Assembly: GCA_008931825.1 (NCBI GenBank)
Contig: QXVZ01013223.1
Location: forward strand, 6,267-28,198
Source: Phallusia fumigata
Taxonomy: Eukaryota; Chordata; Ascidiacea; Phlebobranchia; Ascidiidae
Length of the DNA stretch: 21,932 nt
Reading direction: 5' to 3'
The notes under the pieces are model-generated. The model searched no databases. It worked only from the letters and a program-made list of their open reading frames with translations, and was not told where the DNA came from. Both the position numbers and the translations under genes were made by a program. Shown here in pieces: positions 8,288-17,353 of this stretch (its first letter is position 1; the number at the start of each line of letters is the position of its first letter).

Positions 8288-11200
8288 ATGCTTAAACATT
8301 TAGTTTGCTGCATTTTCGTCCTGCTTGTTGTCCAAGCAACCGGTAGTATCGACCTGGAAAGGTAAGAAAATTATTTGAATAAACTTTACCACTTAATGTA
8401 GTTTTGTTTTCTATCAAATATTTTTTTGCTCTAAGTGTTGTAAGCGACGTTTTCTTAACACGAAGACCTCGATGGAGTCTTACACAAAAATAACAATGTT
8501 GAAAAACTCCACATTTGTACTTAGACACCGGTCGAAGAGACAGCTGCAAAGAGAATGCGCCAGATACAGAGAAATAACCTATCAATGTATGAGAACGGTG
8601 ATGGAAACTTATTCAACCTTTTGTATCGATGGTTTCTTCTATCCACAACCGTGTTTCATGTGAGTGCATATTGCCCCAAGCAGTGTTTGATATTTAAACT
8701 CTAAAAAATGCGCGTCATTATTGTAAACTGTATCGCGCGTACCATCGGGGTTGTTCTTACAGCTTAACAAAGGTGATGGATTCACTTTTGCAAAGAATTT
8801 TTGAACCAATTTATTTCAGTTGCGATATACGTGGTTAGTATTCAATTACGAATCTAAGATATTCACAAAAGTAATGTTTGTAGGCCTAATAGACTAAACT
8901 TTTGTTTGCTTCGAATAGATATAATAGTTGTTAAACGAGCTGTTAGTAAATGCTAATAAAGTACGGAAAAATAGTCATTGGAACGTCGTATGACCAAGAA
9001 TATGAATACGGTTGGATTAAATAGAAAGGGAATTTATAATTAAATGTCCCGGTACATGGTCTCAAAAAGAAGTCACAAGCCAGTGCATGTGTGTAAAACA
9101 TTTTCTACGTTTCGAAAAACGCTGTTGTCTGGTTCTGGCTTGCATCTTCGTATTGAGACTATTTTAAGCCGTGATTCGTGTACCTAGGACTTTTAATTAT
9201 TCAACTTATGTATTCCTATACGTGGATTGCTGTCAGTTGACAAGCGGTTATTTGTTCGTTTCAGGCAAAGACCCCGGCAAGTCCCGTCAACTTGCACCAG
9301 AACAGAAAAAGTTTGCTGTTTAGGTCATCGCCTACTTGCCGGGACCTGCGTGCCGAATGGTAAGAATTTCATGTCTACTACCATAATGAAATATTTTCAC
9401 GATCAGCTGGACTGCTTATTTTTAACCTCGTTGCAATTTTTTCTGATCTCTGATGTTTGTCTCAACGCACAAATGCAAATTTCTTGCTCTGCGTCTTCTT
9501 TCTACGCCTTGTTTCTCGAACTTGTTTAAACGCATAAATAAGTGTTTTTCAAACTTTTTTCTGGTCCCCGCACTTGAAATTGCATGCGAGTAGAAACGTA
9601 GAAAAAGGTACAAGAAAACAACGCCTAAAATGTAACCTTACAAAAAGCTGGATTTCCAAGTTATCAGCCCCCTTTCTTATTAGCTCCCCAATTCGCGCAT
9701 TTTATGGCCAGCACCCCAACTATAATCACCAACTTGGATCGCAGAAACACGGATTTGTACAGTTAGGTGGCACAAAGGTTACATTTACCCAGAGACGACC
9801 CACGACCCAACATCGAAATCGTTCATGTTGATGAGATTGTAATGCTACGGATCAACGTTGGCTTGTGTTGATGGGGATAAGTGTTTTAACCTTTGACGGT
9901 GGCATTAAAAGTACTTTTCGAGGCCTTTATTTCTTGTTGTTTCAATCAGTGCCATTTTTCGTCACACATTTAAACTTTAAAAAATTCAACGGCATACCTC
10001 AAAATGCGTTTTGCGCCAGGGCAGCCTTTGGAAGATTAGAATTTTTTTCTGTGACGTTCTAAAAGCATCATACATACACAGTGGTCAGTCTAACTAGAGT
10101 TTAGTTTAGTAAATTGCCCAACTGTTGTAACGTTCAAATTTGCCAGGGATAAAATGTTTTTTTTTTCAAAAATGGTTTAAAGTCAAACTGTATTTGTATT
10201 TTTCTTGGCACTTTTCGCAATGGACTTTGCGTGTTTTTATGCTTAACAGACGATGTTAAGATTTTTGTTTATTGTAGTTTTCTGTTTTTTGTGCAATGAA
10301 CTTTTGATTAAGGTCCACCACAGGGATGCAGGGGAACACCGATCGTCATTTCCGGTTCCTCGGGAATTCTGACGTCAGCAAATTATCCGAGCAACTACAT
10401 GGACAATTTAAACTGCGCCTGGAACATTGAAGTTGCCCAGGGAGGCCAAATTCAGATTCGAATTACCAATCTTAACATACAACCAAAGCAGTGAGGATTT
10501 GTTAAGTTTTTTTTGTAGCGAATATTTTTTATTGTCAATATTTCCAGAACCGTTTGCGTCTTTGGTTCGTGTTCGAACCAGTGCGTGGACAAACTGGAGT
10601 TGAGCGACGGAGTGAAGCGTTGGATTCTCTGTGGTTCGCAACAATCCGCGTTGACCTTTAACCCCCTCAGCAACTACGCCAACGTCACTTTTGTCACCGA
10701 CAGTTTTTCCAACTACCCCGGTTTTCGCTTGGAATACACGATATTCGCTCCCCCTAGCACCACCACCGAAACAGCCACAACAACTATCACCATGACGTCA
10801 TTAGCTCCATCAGGTATGACGTCATTAGGTACGTCATCGTCGTTCGTGAATGTAACTGAAGGATCAGGGCTCGTGGATATGTCGACGACAGTTTCAACTT
10901 TGTCAAATCGTAGTAAGTAACCGGCTTCGGAGCAGCTTGGGTTTTGACAGANNNNNNNNNNNNNNNNNNNNNNNNNNNNNNNNNNNNNNNNNNNNNNNNN
11001 NNNNNNNNNNNNNNNNNNNNNNNNNNNNNNNNNNNNNNNNNNNNNNNNNNNNNNNNNNNNNNNNNNNNNNNNNNNNNNNNNNNNNNNNNNNNNNNNNNNN
11101 NNNNNNNNNNNNNNNNNNNNNNNNNNNNNNNNNNNNNNNNNNNNNNNNNNNNNNNNNNNNNNNNNNNNNNNNNNNNNNNNNNNNNNNNNNNNNNNNNNNN

Positions 11201-14200
11201 NNNNNNNNNNNNNNNNNNNNNNNNNNNNNNNNNNNNNNNNNNNNNNNNNNNNNNNNNNNNNNNNNNNNNNNNNNNNNNNNNNNNNNNNNNNNNNNNNNNN
11301 NNNNNNNNNNNNNNNNNNNNNNNNNNNNNNNNNNNNNNNNNNNNNNNNNNNNNNNNNNNNNNNNNNNNNNNNNNNNNNNNNNNNNNNNNNNNNNNNNNNN
11401 NNNNNNCCCCAATAATATCAATGGATTTGCGCCACTGCAAATCCCCTAGTGGGGAATTTGAGAAGGTCGGCCTTTCTCAAGCCGCGGGCAAAAAAAGATC
11501 AGCAAGGTCTTAGTGAGCCGTAGCAATTTTCCACTTACAACTTCGTTCCACTTTCTCTGAGTTTGGGTATTTTAATCAGAATATATCCTCATAGAAAATG
11601 AACAATTGCACGCGCATGCTCACAGATTGAGTTGGGCAAGGTGAAACTTGCATTTGCTCCCGTCCGTAAAGTACAACACCTCATTGCTTAGTTTCGTTTC
11701 AGCGGGGAAATTGTCAAGGGGCTGCGGGGAGGATGACTTTACGGGTGCCCACTCTTTCCTAAAACCAGTCATTCTTAACCGTTTTCCTCATGGGTACCCC
11801 TTTGAAATCACCAACCAGTTCTCATACCCCTTTTGTAATTTGCGGGAAGTAATTATTATTCTCATGTTTAAATAACAAACAACTTTTGTTTGGATGTTAT
11901 AGATGTAATGCAGTATCTGTAAAATTGTCCCTAATGATCCAGCATCGTCGTGCCTCGTTAAAACAGATCCTGTACCTCTGATTAAGAACCCATGTCCTAA
12001 TACAGTGAAGTGTGGTCCGCCATTTCCTCGTAGTGGTCTGCGAAAAGATGACTTAAACTAGGCACGGGTTTATAAAATCGCCTGTTTTGAGAACATGTTA
12101 GAACGAAATTCTGTTTGGTGGTCCTTAGAAAACAATTCGAAGATGAAGTGGTCCTTGGGATAAAAAAAGTTTAAGAAACACTGTCCTTAATAGAAATTGC
12201 TTCGGCCGTGAACAGCAAGATCCAAACTTGACCACCAGAGGGCGACCAATAGTTAAAACAGAGTTGTTTGTGCTTTCGTTTCAAGGTCGATCATTAATAT
12301 AATTGACCCTAATGATCCAGCACCCTCGTGCCCCTTTGAAACAGCTCCCGTACCCCTGGTTAGGAACCCCTGCTTTAGGCCCCAACATTTCTTGCAACCA
12401 CAATATCGTTATTTTTTCAGTTCAGCCGCAGTGCCATGGGGGAAGGGAATATAGAAGTTGCGCCTCCTGCCCCCTCACATGTCCGGGCCACGCGGCATCG
12501 GCACCGGATTGCACAGACGGCCCAAACCCGTGCGAACCCGGTTGTTCCTGCCCAGATTTTGCTCCCTTCCTCTTCGCAGGCACCTGCATTCCTGGCGTCT
12601 TGTGTCCGCCTCCACCACCAGGTATCAGCATAAAAATACGACAAAAAACGCTACGGAACATTATGTGTTTATATGAAGCTAAAATAAGACTGAAATGATA
12701 TTCTTAACCTGCTAAAAAACATTTTTTTGGTGCTAAGTTATAAAACGACCCGCATTGGTGTTCCACAATCCTTTTACAAACAGAAAAATAACATTTGTGT
12801 AGGTGACATGCTTAAAACAACCTCTTTCAAATACTGAGCATATTTCGTCCAATTAACTTGTTAGCAATCTGTTAGGGCCAGGAACCCTTCAAATTGAGCA
12901 TATGGAGCCCCATCTAACAGTTTCATAACTAAACATGTCGTTTTTCTTCAATTCTAACCCAGGAAATGTATGACATTTTTAGTGTGCGACGTGTTTTGAG
13001 AAAATGTACTGTACGATTATGTTTTTCGCAACAGTTCACAAAAATGCAAAAAATAAACATTTACTTTTCTGACAAAAACAGACTTCCTAACCTAAGGTCG
13101 CGACCAATACGTTCAGAAATAATATTCCAGAACACTTATTCATTTAATAAAGTGCGCCACTATCTGTGCGACTAACCCCCGAACTTTTTTGTGGTAGTGC
13201 AACCGCAATGCAGTGGTGGCAGGGTATACACAACCTGTATAGGTTGCCCACAGACCTGCCCTGGTTTCGGCGAGGTGGGAACTATCAACTGCATCCCTGA
13301 CCCAAACAGTTGTGTTGCTGGTTGCGTGTGCCCATCCTATCTGCCGTATTGGCACAACAACACGTGCTTGTTGGCCTGCCCAAAGCCTGGTAATGTAGTT
13401 GCTGCTTCTTTATCTTTGGTTTATTTTGTGCTAAATTATATTTTTTGCAAGAAGCTGTTTCAAAAACATAACTACCAGAGAGCTTGTACATAGTGAATAC
13501 ATTTCAATACAAACGTTTCAACAATTGCTGTTGTCATCATTGATGATTTTGCACTGGTGATGACAACAGCGAAATATTGAACGGTCTGTGATAAAATATA
13601 TTCACTGCATACAAGTTCTCCAGCAGTCAAGTTTTTTTTATCGGTATTTAATGCGGCTTTGTATTGTAGCAACGAAGATTTCATGTGGAACCCAATATTA
13701 CCTCCCCAAAACACGAATTGTTGGTAAGTTGTTTATGTTTTCTACTTGTGACTTGTTAATACCTTCGAGGCTATGACTACAAACATCTCGGTCCCCTTTT
13801 AGCCGGACAAGCAATTTAAAAATTGTTTTGGGGCACAGGCATCGATTTTTTAGCAATTTTTTTTCATGTGTGGTGGCGAAATGATGAAATTCGAGCGGTC
13901 TGACACGTGATAAAATTACACAACATGGTTTGTAGCGATATTATACTCTCTGTTATCGCTAATGTTATCGGTGCAAAAGCAATAATCCAGGAAATTTGTG
14001 GAGTGGCAGCATAGAATTTTGATAATGGCCGCCACCCTAGAAATTTCCAGTGGGGTGACTGCCACCCCTACCGTCCCGGGAATTGACGCCTATGTAATAC
14101 TATAGAAAAGTAGGCTAAGCGACACGTAGAAGTAATTGCTTAGAACCAGTGGACCCAACCTTTCTTATTGCATTCCCTCCTTTGCATATGTTGGGACTTT

Positions 14201-16942
14201 TTATTCCTCATCTACTACACAAGATGTGATATAAAGTAGTTCTAAAAGGTTTGTAACCACTGGTTAGTTCAGTTATTCATAACAAGGCGGTATTTCCTAC
14301 ACCTGGTAATATTGCTTTATATCACTGTTTGCCTTGTAAGGGAGGAATGAAAAGTTCCAAAATAAACAAAGGGGGAATTATGCATCAAGATAGGTTGGGA
14401 ACTACTGGCTTAATCCGTAACTTAACTAGCCATACGTTATGATAATGATTTCTGTGTTATCTATAACTCGTGAATATTTGGCCACAGGTGGCGAATGGGC
14501 CAATGCCGGGTCTTGGCCTTGGACGCTTCAAATCATCAAGGGAATTTTAGGGCGGGAAAAATACCAGTGCGGGGGAACTTTGATTTGTTCGAACTGGGTG
14601 CTGACTGCTGCTCACTGCTTCCATTCCGACAGTGGATATACCCTTGAGTAAGGTCAAGTATTGACTTTTGGTTTCAAGCAGTGGTTCTTAATCTTTCCCC
14701 CTTGTTACCCGTTTCTCTTTAAACCAAATTTTCATTTCTCACGATTAACCAGAATCCTAGAAACACATGATACGGACTTTAAGAGTATCTTAATTAAAAA
14801 AAAAATGCCAGAGAACTTGTACATAGTGCGGATGCACACTAATTATGACAACAGCGATTCCCGAAACGTTTGGAATAAAATGTATTTACTGCATACACTT
14901 TCTCTGGCAGTTATGTTAAGATACCAATTCTAGTTTTGCTAGTTTTGCCAAAATCAATAAATGACAGTGCTATTTTCAGCTAATTTCATTCCTGCTAGCC
15001 TGTCATTACCCACATGTGGGTTATTACCACAAGGCCAGGCACTACTGGATCTTGATTGTTGTAATGCTTTTTGCTAACTACCACTAACAAGACATGTTTT
15101 TGTAGAAAAGCGCCTTACCTGTACAGAGTGAATATTGGCAAACACCGAAAAGATGCTGAACCAACAAGATACTTTGTAGTAAGTTTACCTAAAGTGTTTT
15201 CTGTTGGTGATATTTCGCATTTCAGCACCTGGAAACCCAGTGGGTCAACAAGACGTGGACAAAAGTAGCTTTACCAGGAACAAAACTGCCGATAAACTAG
15301 TGTAAAATATAACCATATACTATTTTACTGATGATAACAATAATTTTGTCTGATATATATTGGTTACGTTTTTTCTTTGGCAGTTTTTCTTTTATCAAAG
15401 ATATCATATTACGTTTTTCTGTGACATGTTTTTGTAAGGGCTTGTGTGGAAATAGTTACTTTGTATTTACTTGTGTATGCATGACGCTAACAAAAGCCCT
15501 GACATTGTTTTTGCTTCAACTTTTGAAGAGTCAAGTCGCCGAAGCAATTTTCACCCACCCAGATTACAATTTGGAAACTCACGTTCATGACGTGGCACTT
15601 ATTAAATTGAGGACAAAGGTTAACATGACGAAGCATATTCGGCCGGCGTGTGTCCCCAAATACGTCAACCCCGATCTGCGGGGTTTCACAAGTTGGGGGC
15701 CCCCGATTGGGGCTAAATGTTACGTTGCGGGCTGGGGCTCAACGAAGGGTAAGTGTGCAACATTAGAGGTGGCGATTTTTTGGCTTACGGGACAGTATTT
15801 TTAACTATTAGACAAATCGCACCAGCTTTTAATCCCAGGCCAGTGACTCCCAACCTAATGTAGTCATGAAGTCACGTGTCATTTCTCGGTTCGTATGGTG
15901 TCCGCGCACCAACTAATTTCAAAAAGCTTCCGAATCACAAACAGACATTATCATCATCGCTACAATGCTTCAATGATACGAACTTATTACAGGAACTGAC
16001 CTACTAACTACTTTTTGCGAGATTATTCAAGTAATAATTGCAAAACTATATGATGCAAAAGGGAAAAAATTGCAATACTTTACACAAAATGGCAAAAAGT
16101 AGCTTGCGTACCTCTTGATTCCACCATAGTTCGGGAATCACTGTCCTAGGAAAATGAAAAGATAAAAATAAATAGTGTCAATGCTCTAATTTGTAATAAC
16201 ATAATATCTGATGGGCCATAGTTTGTCCACCTCTGCGCTGGACGGCTCCATGATGTTTCGTCATGTTGGTGGTCCGTGTTTACAGGGATAGGGCCGAGTA
16301 ATGCCGTTTTGAAGCAAGCCCAACTGCTGATTCGCAACGGGAGATATTGCAAAAACATTTACCCGAATTTCGATGACCGGACGATGCTTTGTGTGGGCGG
16401 CATTTCGAGAAAAGACACTTGTCAGGTTTCATTCAAGCTTTTCTTTTTTACATTTGTTACTTTATTTTTACCTTTCTTTTTTTTCTTTTCTCTACCGTCC
16501 CTTTTTAATCTTTTTTTTATTTTTTTTTTACTTTTTCCTTCAGTTTTTTCATTTATTTTCTTTCCTTTTTTTATTGCTTTAATTTTTAATTTTTCCCATT
16601 TTTCTTTTTTTAGTTTAATATTTTTTCCCTTAATTTTTTTCTTTTGTTTTTCATTTGACTCTTTATTGATGAAATCATTTTATTTTTCCTTGTTTTCCAA
16701 AAAAAATCCAGTAAACAAATGCCAGCTTAACACATCATTTTTAGGGTGACAGTGGCGGTCCAATAGTTTGCAAGCACGGGACGAAATGGTTCGTAGACGG
16801 TGTTACGTCATACGGCTTAAAGTGCGGTGGAGTCGGGTTTCCCGGGGTTTACACGAGGGTGACGTCATACACGAACTGGATACGTCAGCAGATGAAAGGT
16901 TATCCCGACTGCGTTGAGGGTTTCGAATGGAAGGAGCATTAA
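8288..16942 (+). CDS. Secreted mosaic serine protease: Cys-rich module, CUB, two TIL, trypsin domain
   Basis: Thirteen exons: 8288-8361, 8525-8659, 9265-9359, 10313-10490, 10548-10912, 12421-12621, 13198-13389, 13670-13723, 14488-14647, 15106-15178, 15529-15748, 16286-16425, 16745-16942. All have AG/GT borders and matching phases, giving 2085 bases (694 residues). Order: signal peptide (about 1-18); basic site RSKR (27-30); unclassified module with eight Cys (31-101); CUB (about 102-227; [26 protein letters not shown]); Ser/Thr-rich linker (228-282); TIL 1 (283-349) and TIL 2 (350-413), ten Cys each; S1A protease (430-694). The activation site is KTR-IVGG (cut after R429). The catalytic triad is complete: His474 in TAAHC, Asp530 in HDVAL, Ser632 in GDSGGP. 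Asp626 in KDTCQ predicts cleavage after Arg or Lys. Cys419 and Cys550 fit the disulphide that would keep the front modules attached after activation. TIL domains are often protease inhibitors, so they may act in cis or as binding modules. Closest vertebrate comparisons are mosaic trypsin-like zymogens; the natural substrate is unknown. The N gap lies in the intron after exon 5. Confidence 0.9.
9059..9159. mobile_element. Inverted-repeat element in protease intron 2
   Basis: Arms at 9059-9083 and 9135-9159 begin GTCTCAA and are complementary at roughly 20 of 25 positions, enclosing about 50 bases that include TGTGTAAAACATTTTC and GTTTCGAAAAACG. A diverged relative of the centre is seen near 19929-19975 (TGTGTGAAACACTTTCGAT, then CAAGAAACGTTTTCC). 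This resembles a small foldback or MITE element. It lies just upstream of the exon starting at 9265. No target duplication was identified. Confidence 0.5.
10952..11406. other. Assembly gap (455 N)
   Basis: A run of N interrupts the intron between the CUB/linker exon (ends 10912, phase 1) and the first TIL exon (starts 12421, phase 1). Any hidden exon would need to be symmetric (phase 1 to phase 1) to keep the frame. The two TIL exons have exactly that phase pattern, so an extra TIL-type exon could be concealed. Long apparent open frames across this region are created by the Ns and are not genes. Confidence 0.95.
11438..11480. repeat. Two adjacent hairpins beside the assembly gap
   Basis: GCAAATCCCC and GGGGAATTTG flank the loop TAGT (about 11437-11460). 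Immediately after, TTGAGAAGG pairs with CCTTTCTCAA around TCGG (about 11458-11480). The stems overlap slightly, so only one may form at a time. Strong local folding may have contributed to the sequencing gap; no function is evident. Confidence 0.45.
11766..12183. mobile_element. Degenerate hAT-type element in the intron after the gap
   Basis: The left end reads CAGTCATTCTTAACCG and the right end, on the minus strand, CAGTGTTTCTTAAAC. These fit hAT-type termini (CAGTGGTTCTTAACC). Flanking octamers TCCTAAAA (11757-11764) and TCCTTAAT (12184-12191) agree at six of eight positions, consistent with an old target duplication. The interior is non-coding and contains one unit of the direct repeat listed separately. 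Confidence 0.45.
11931..12381. repeat. Direct repeat pair, hAT-end type, in the same intron
   Basis: About 73 bases at 11931-12003 and 12306-12381 are similar. Both open CCCTAATGATCCAGCA, both contain a CGTGCC block and an AAACAG block, and both close GTAC(C/CC)CTG(A/G)TTA(A/G)GAACCC. The second copy is richer in C and ends in a hAT-like terminus (GGTTAGGAACCCCTG). They are probably fragments of one dispersed transposon family. Confidence 0.55.
13465..13633. mobile_element. Hairpin MITE, copy 3 (full length, intronic)
   Basis: The left arm opens AACATAACTACCAGAGAGC, then GTACATAGTGAATACATTT, AAACGTTTCAACAATTGC and TGTTGTCATCA. The right arm carries the complement: GGTGATGACAACAGC, TATTCACTGCATACAAG and CTCCAGCAGT. 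Nearly the whole element can fold into one long hairpin. It lies between the second TIL exon and the activation-site exon of the protease gene and ends about 36 bases before that exon. Confidence 0.75.
14147..14262. mobile_element. hAT-type MITE, CAGTGG family, copy 2
   Basis: The element has ends CAGTGGACCCAACCTTTC and, on the minus strand, CAGTGGTTACAAACCTTTT. Flanking octamers CTTAGAAC and GTTAGTTC agree at five of eight positions, a possible old target duplication. The right arm matches the element at 6535-6695, including a TATATCAC(A/T)TCT block and a TAGTAG block. It sits in the protease intron before the TAAHC exon. Confidence 0.6.
14682..14745. mobile_element. hAT-type end fragment
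   Basis: CAGTGGTTCTTAATC followed by pyrimidine-rich sequence (CTTTCCCCC, TTGTTACCC) is a good hAT-type left terminus. No partner right end was found before the next MITE at 14805, so this is a fragment or an element interrupted by that insertion. The end coordinate is approximate. Confidence 0.4.
14805..14917. mobile_element. Hairpin MITE, copy 4 (shortened, intronic)
   Basis: The left arm is TGCCAGAGAACTTGTACATAGTG and is followed after a short shortened centre by TATGACAACAGCGATT, CGAAACGTTTGGAATAAAA and TGTATTTACTGCATAC. The right end CTCTGGCAGTTATGTT is complementary to the left. Compared with copies 1 and 3, much of the left-inner arm is deleted. It lies in the protease intron between the His exon and the exon starting at 15106. 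Confidence 0.7.
15841..16143. mobile_element. hAT-type MITE with target duplication
   Basis: The left end is CAGTGACTCCCAACC and the right end, on the minus strand, CAGTGATTCCCGAACTATGG. Flanks TCCCAGGC (15833-15840) and TCCTAGGA (16144-16151) match at six of eight positions, consistent with a decayed 8-base target duplication of the hAT type. The 303-base element fills most of the protease intron between the Asp exon and the exon beginning at 16286 and has no coding capacity. Confidence 0.6.
16433..16690. repeat. Pyrimidine (T)-rich tract filling the last protease intron
   Basis: For about 250 bases the plus strand is mainly T with scattered C and A and very little G. It is flanked by the donor CAG-GTTTCA at 16426 and the acceptor TTTTTAG at 16744. 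The strand bias is far stronger than in any other intron here. It also creates a spurious hydrophobic Phe-rich frame running on from the upstream exon, which should not be read as coding. Confidence 0.75.
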
Positions 16943-16966
16943 ATGGGAACAAGTTGAATTCAACAN

Positions 16967-17160
16967 ACAGTGGCGGTCCAATAGTTTGCAAGCACGGCAC
17001 GAAATGGTTCGTAGACGGTGTTACGTCATACGGATTAAAGTGCGGTGGAGTCGGTTTTCCCGGGGTTTACACGAGGGTGACGTCATACACGAACTGGATA
17101 CGTCAGCAGATGAAAGGGTATCCCGACTGCGTTGAGGGTTTCGAATGGAAGGAACATTAA
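16967..17160 (+). pseudogene. Second copy of the protease terminal exon (probable haplotype duplicate)
   Basis: Bases 16967-17183 repeat 16749-16965 at a fixed offset of 218, with the single N at 16966 exactly at the junction. The copy encodes the same C-terminal 64 residues from SGGP (the serine exon without its first codon and a half) to the same TAA. Five coding differences exist and all are third-position synonymous. In the 23 bases after the stop there are also five differences. There is no acceptor before it, so it would not be spliced normally. The simplest reading is two allelic contigs joined without merging their overlap; a real tandem exon duplication is the alternative. Confidence 0.75.
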
Positions 17161-17163
17161 ACC

Positions 17164-17325
17164 GGAGCAAGTTTATTTCAACAAAGCGACCGCTCTTTGG
17201 TGTTTTTCAAAATGAATGTTTACGTGCAACTGTTGAATAAAAAATAAAAATAAAAAGCAATACATGTTGAATGAAAAAAACAACGAAACAAGTTTATTCA
17301 ACAAATGCAACCGCTGTTGGTGTCG
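17164..17325. repeat. Direct repeat in the protease 3' UTR
   Basis: About 41 bases at 17164-17204 are repeated with changes at 17284-17325. Shared blocks are CAAGTTTATT, TCAACAAA and ACCGCT followed by TTGGTGT. The spacing is 120 bases and the poly(A) signal lies between them. This may be a local duplication of the transcript end or a second haplotype remnant. Confidence 0.5.
17236..17241 (+). terminator. Poly(A) signal of the protease gene
   Basis: AATAAA occurs 76 bases after the stop of the second terminal-exon copy and is followed by further overlapping AAATAAAAAT motifs. If the exon duplication is an assembly artefact, the true 3' UTR is about 80-100 bases long. Confidence 0.6.
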
Positions 17326-17337
17326 CTATTTACGGGC

Positions 17338-17353
17338 CCCCTTCGTGAAGGGG
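17338..17353. repeat. Short perfect hairpin
   Basis: CCCCTTC and GAAGGGG are separated by GT, a 7-base GC-rich stem. It lies about 100 bases beyond the protease poly(A) signal. It could be a chance palindrome or part of an unidentified repeat. Confidence 0.4.

Noticed and set aside
9574-9831. 85-codon open frame inside protease intron 3
   Set aside because: No domain features; the flanking CUB and Cys-module exons join in phase without it.
10787-11513. Long open frames across the N gap on both strands
   Set aside because: They exist only because N cannot be a stop; the known bases are intron or linker exon.
11702-11746. Possible 45-base exon (AG before, GTGCCC after, phase 1-1)
   Set aside because: It fits the frame, but the donor is weak, it encodes no recognisable module and it would add a single Cys. 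It is kept only as a possibility for cDNA checking.
12422-12661. Minus-strand and other-frame open frames over the TIL exon
   Set aside because: They mirror a GC-rich coding exon; the plus frame has all ten TIL cysteines and correct splice phases.
13465-13633. CRISPR-like or tRNA-like palindromic repeat
   Set aside because: The inverted blocks are explained by MITE terminal repeats in a eukaryotic intron; there is no spaced repeat array.
16426-16749. Continuation of the protease frame into a Phe-rich tail
   Set aside because: A good GT donor and AG acceptor restore CQ-GDSGGP exactly, so the T-rich stretch is an intron.
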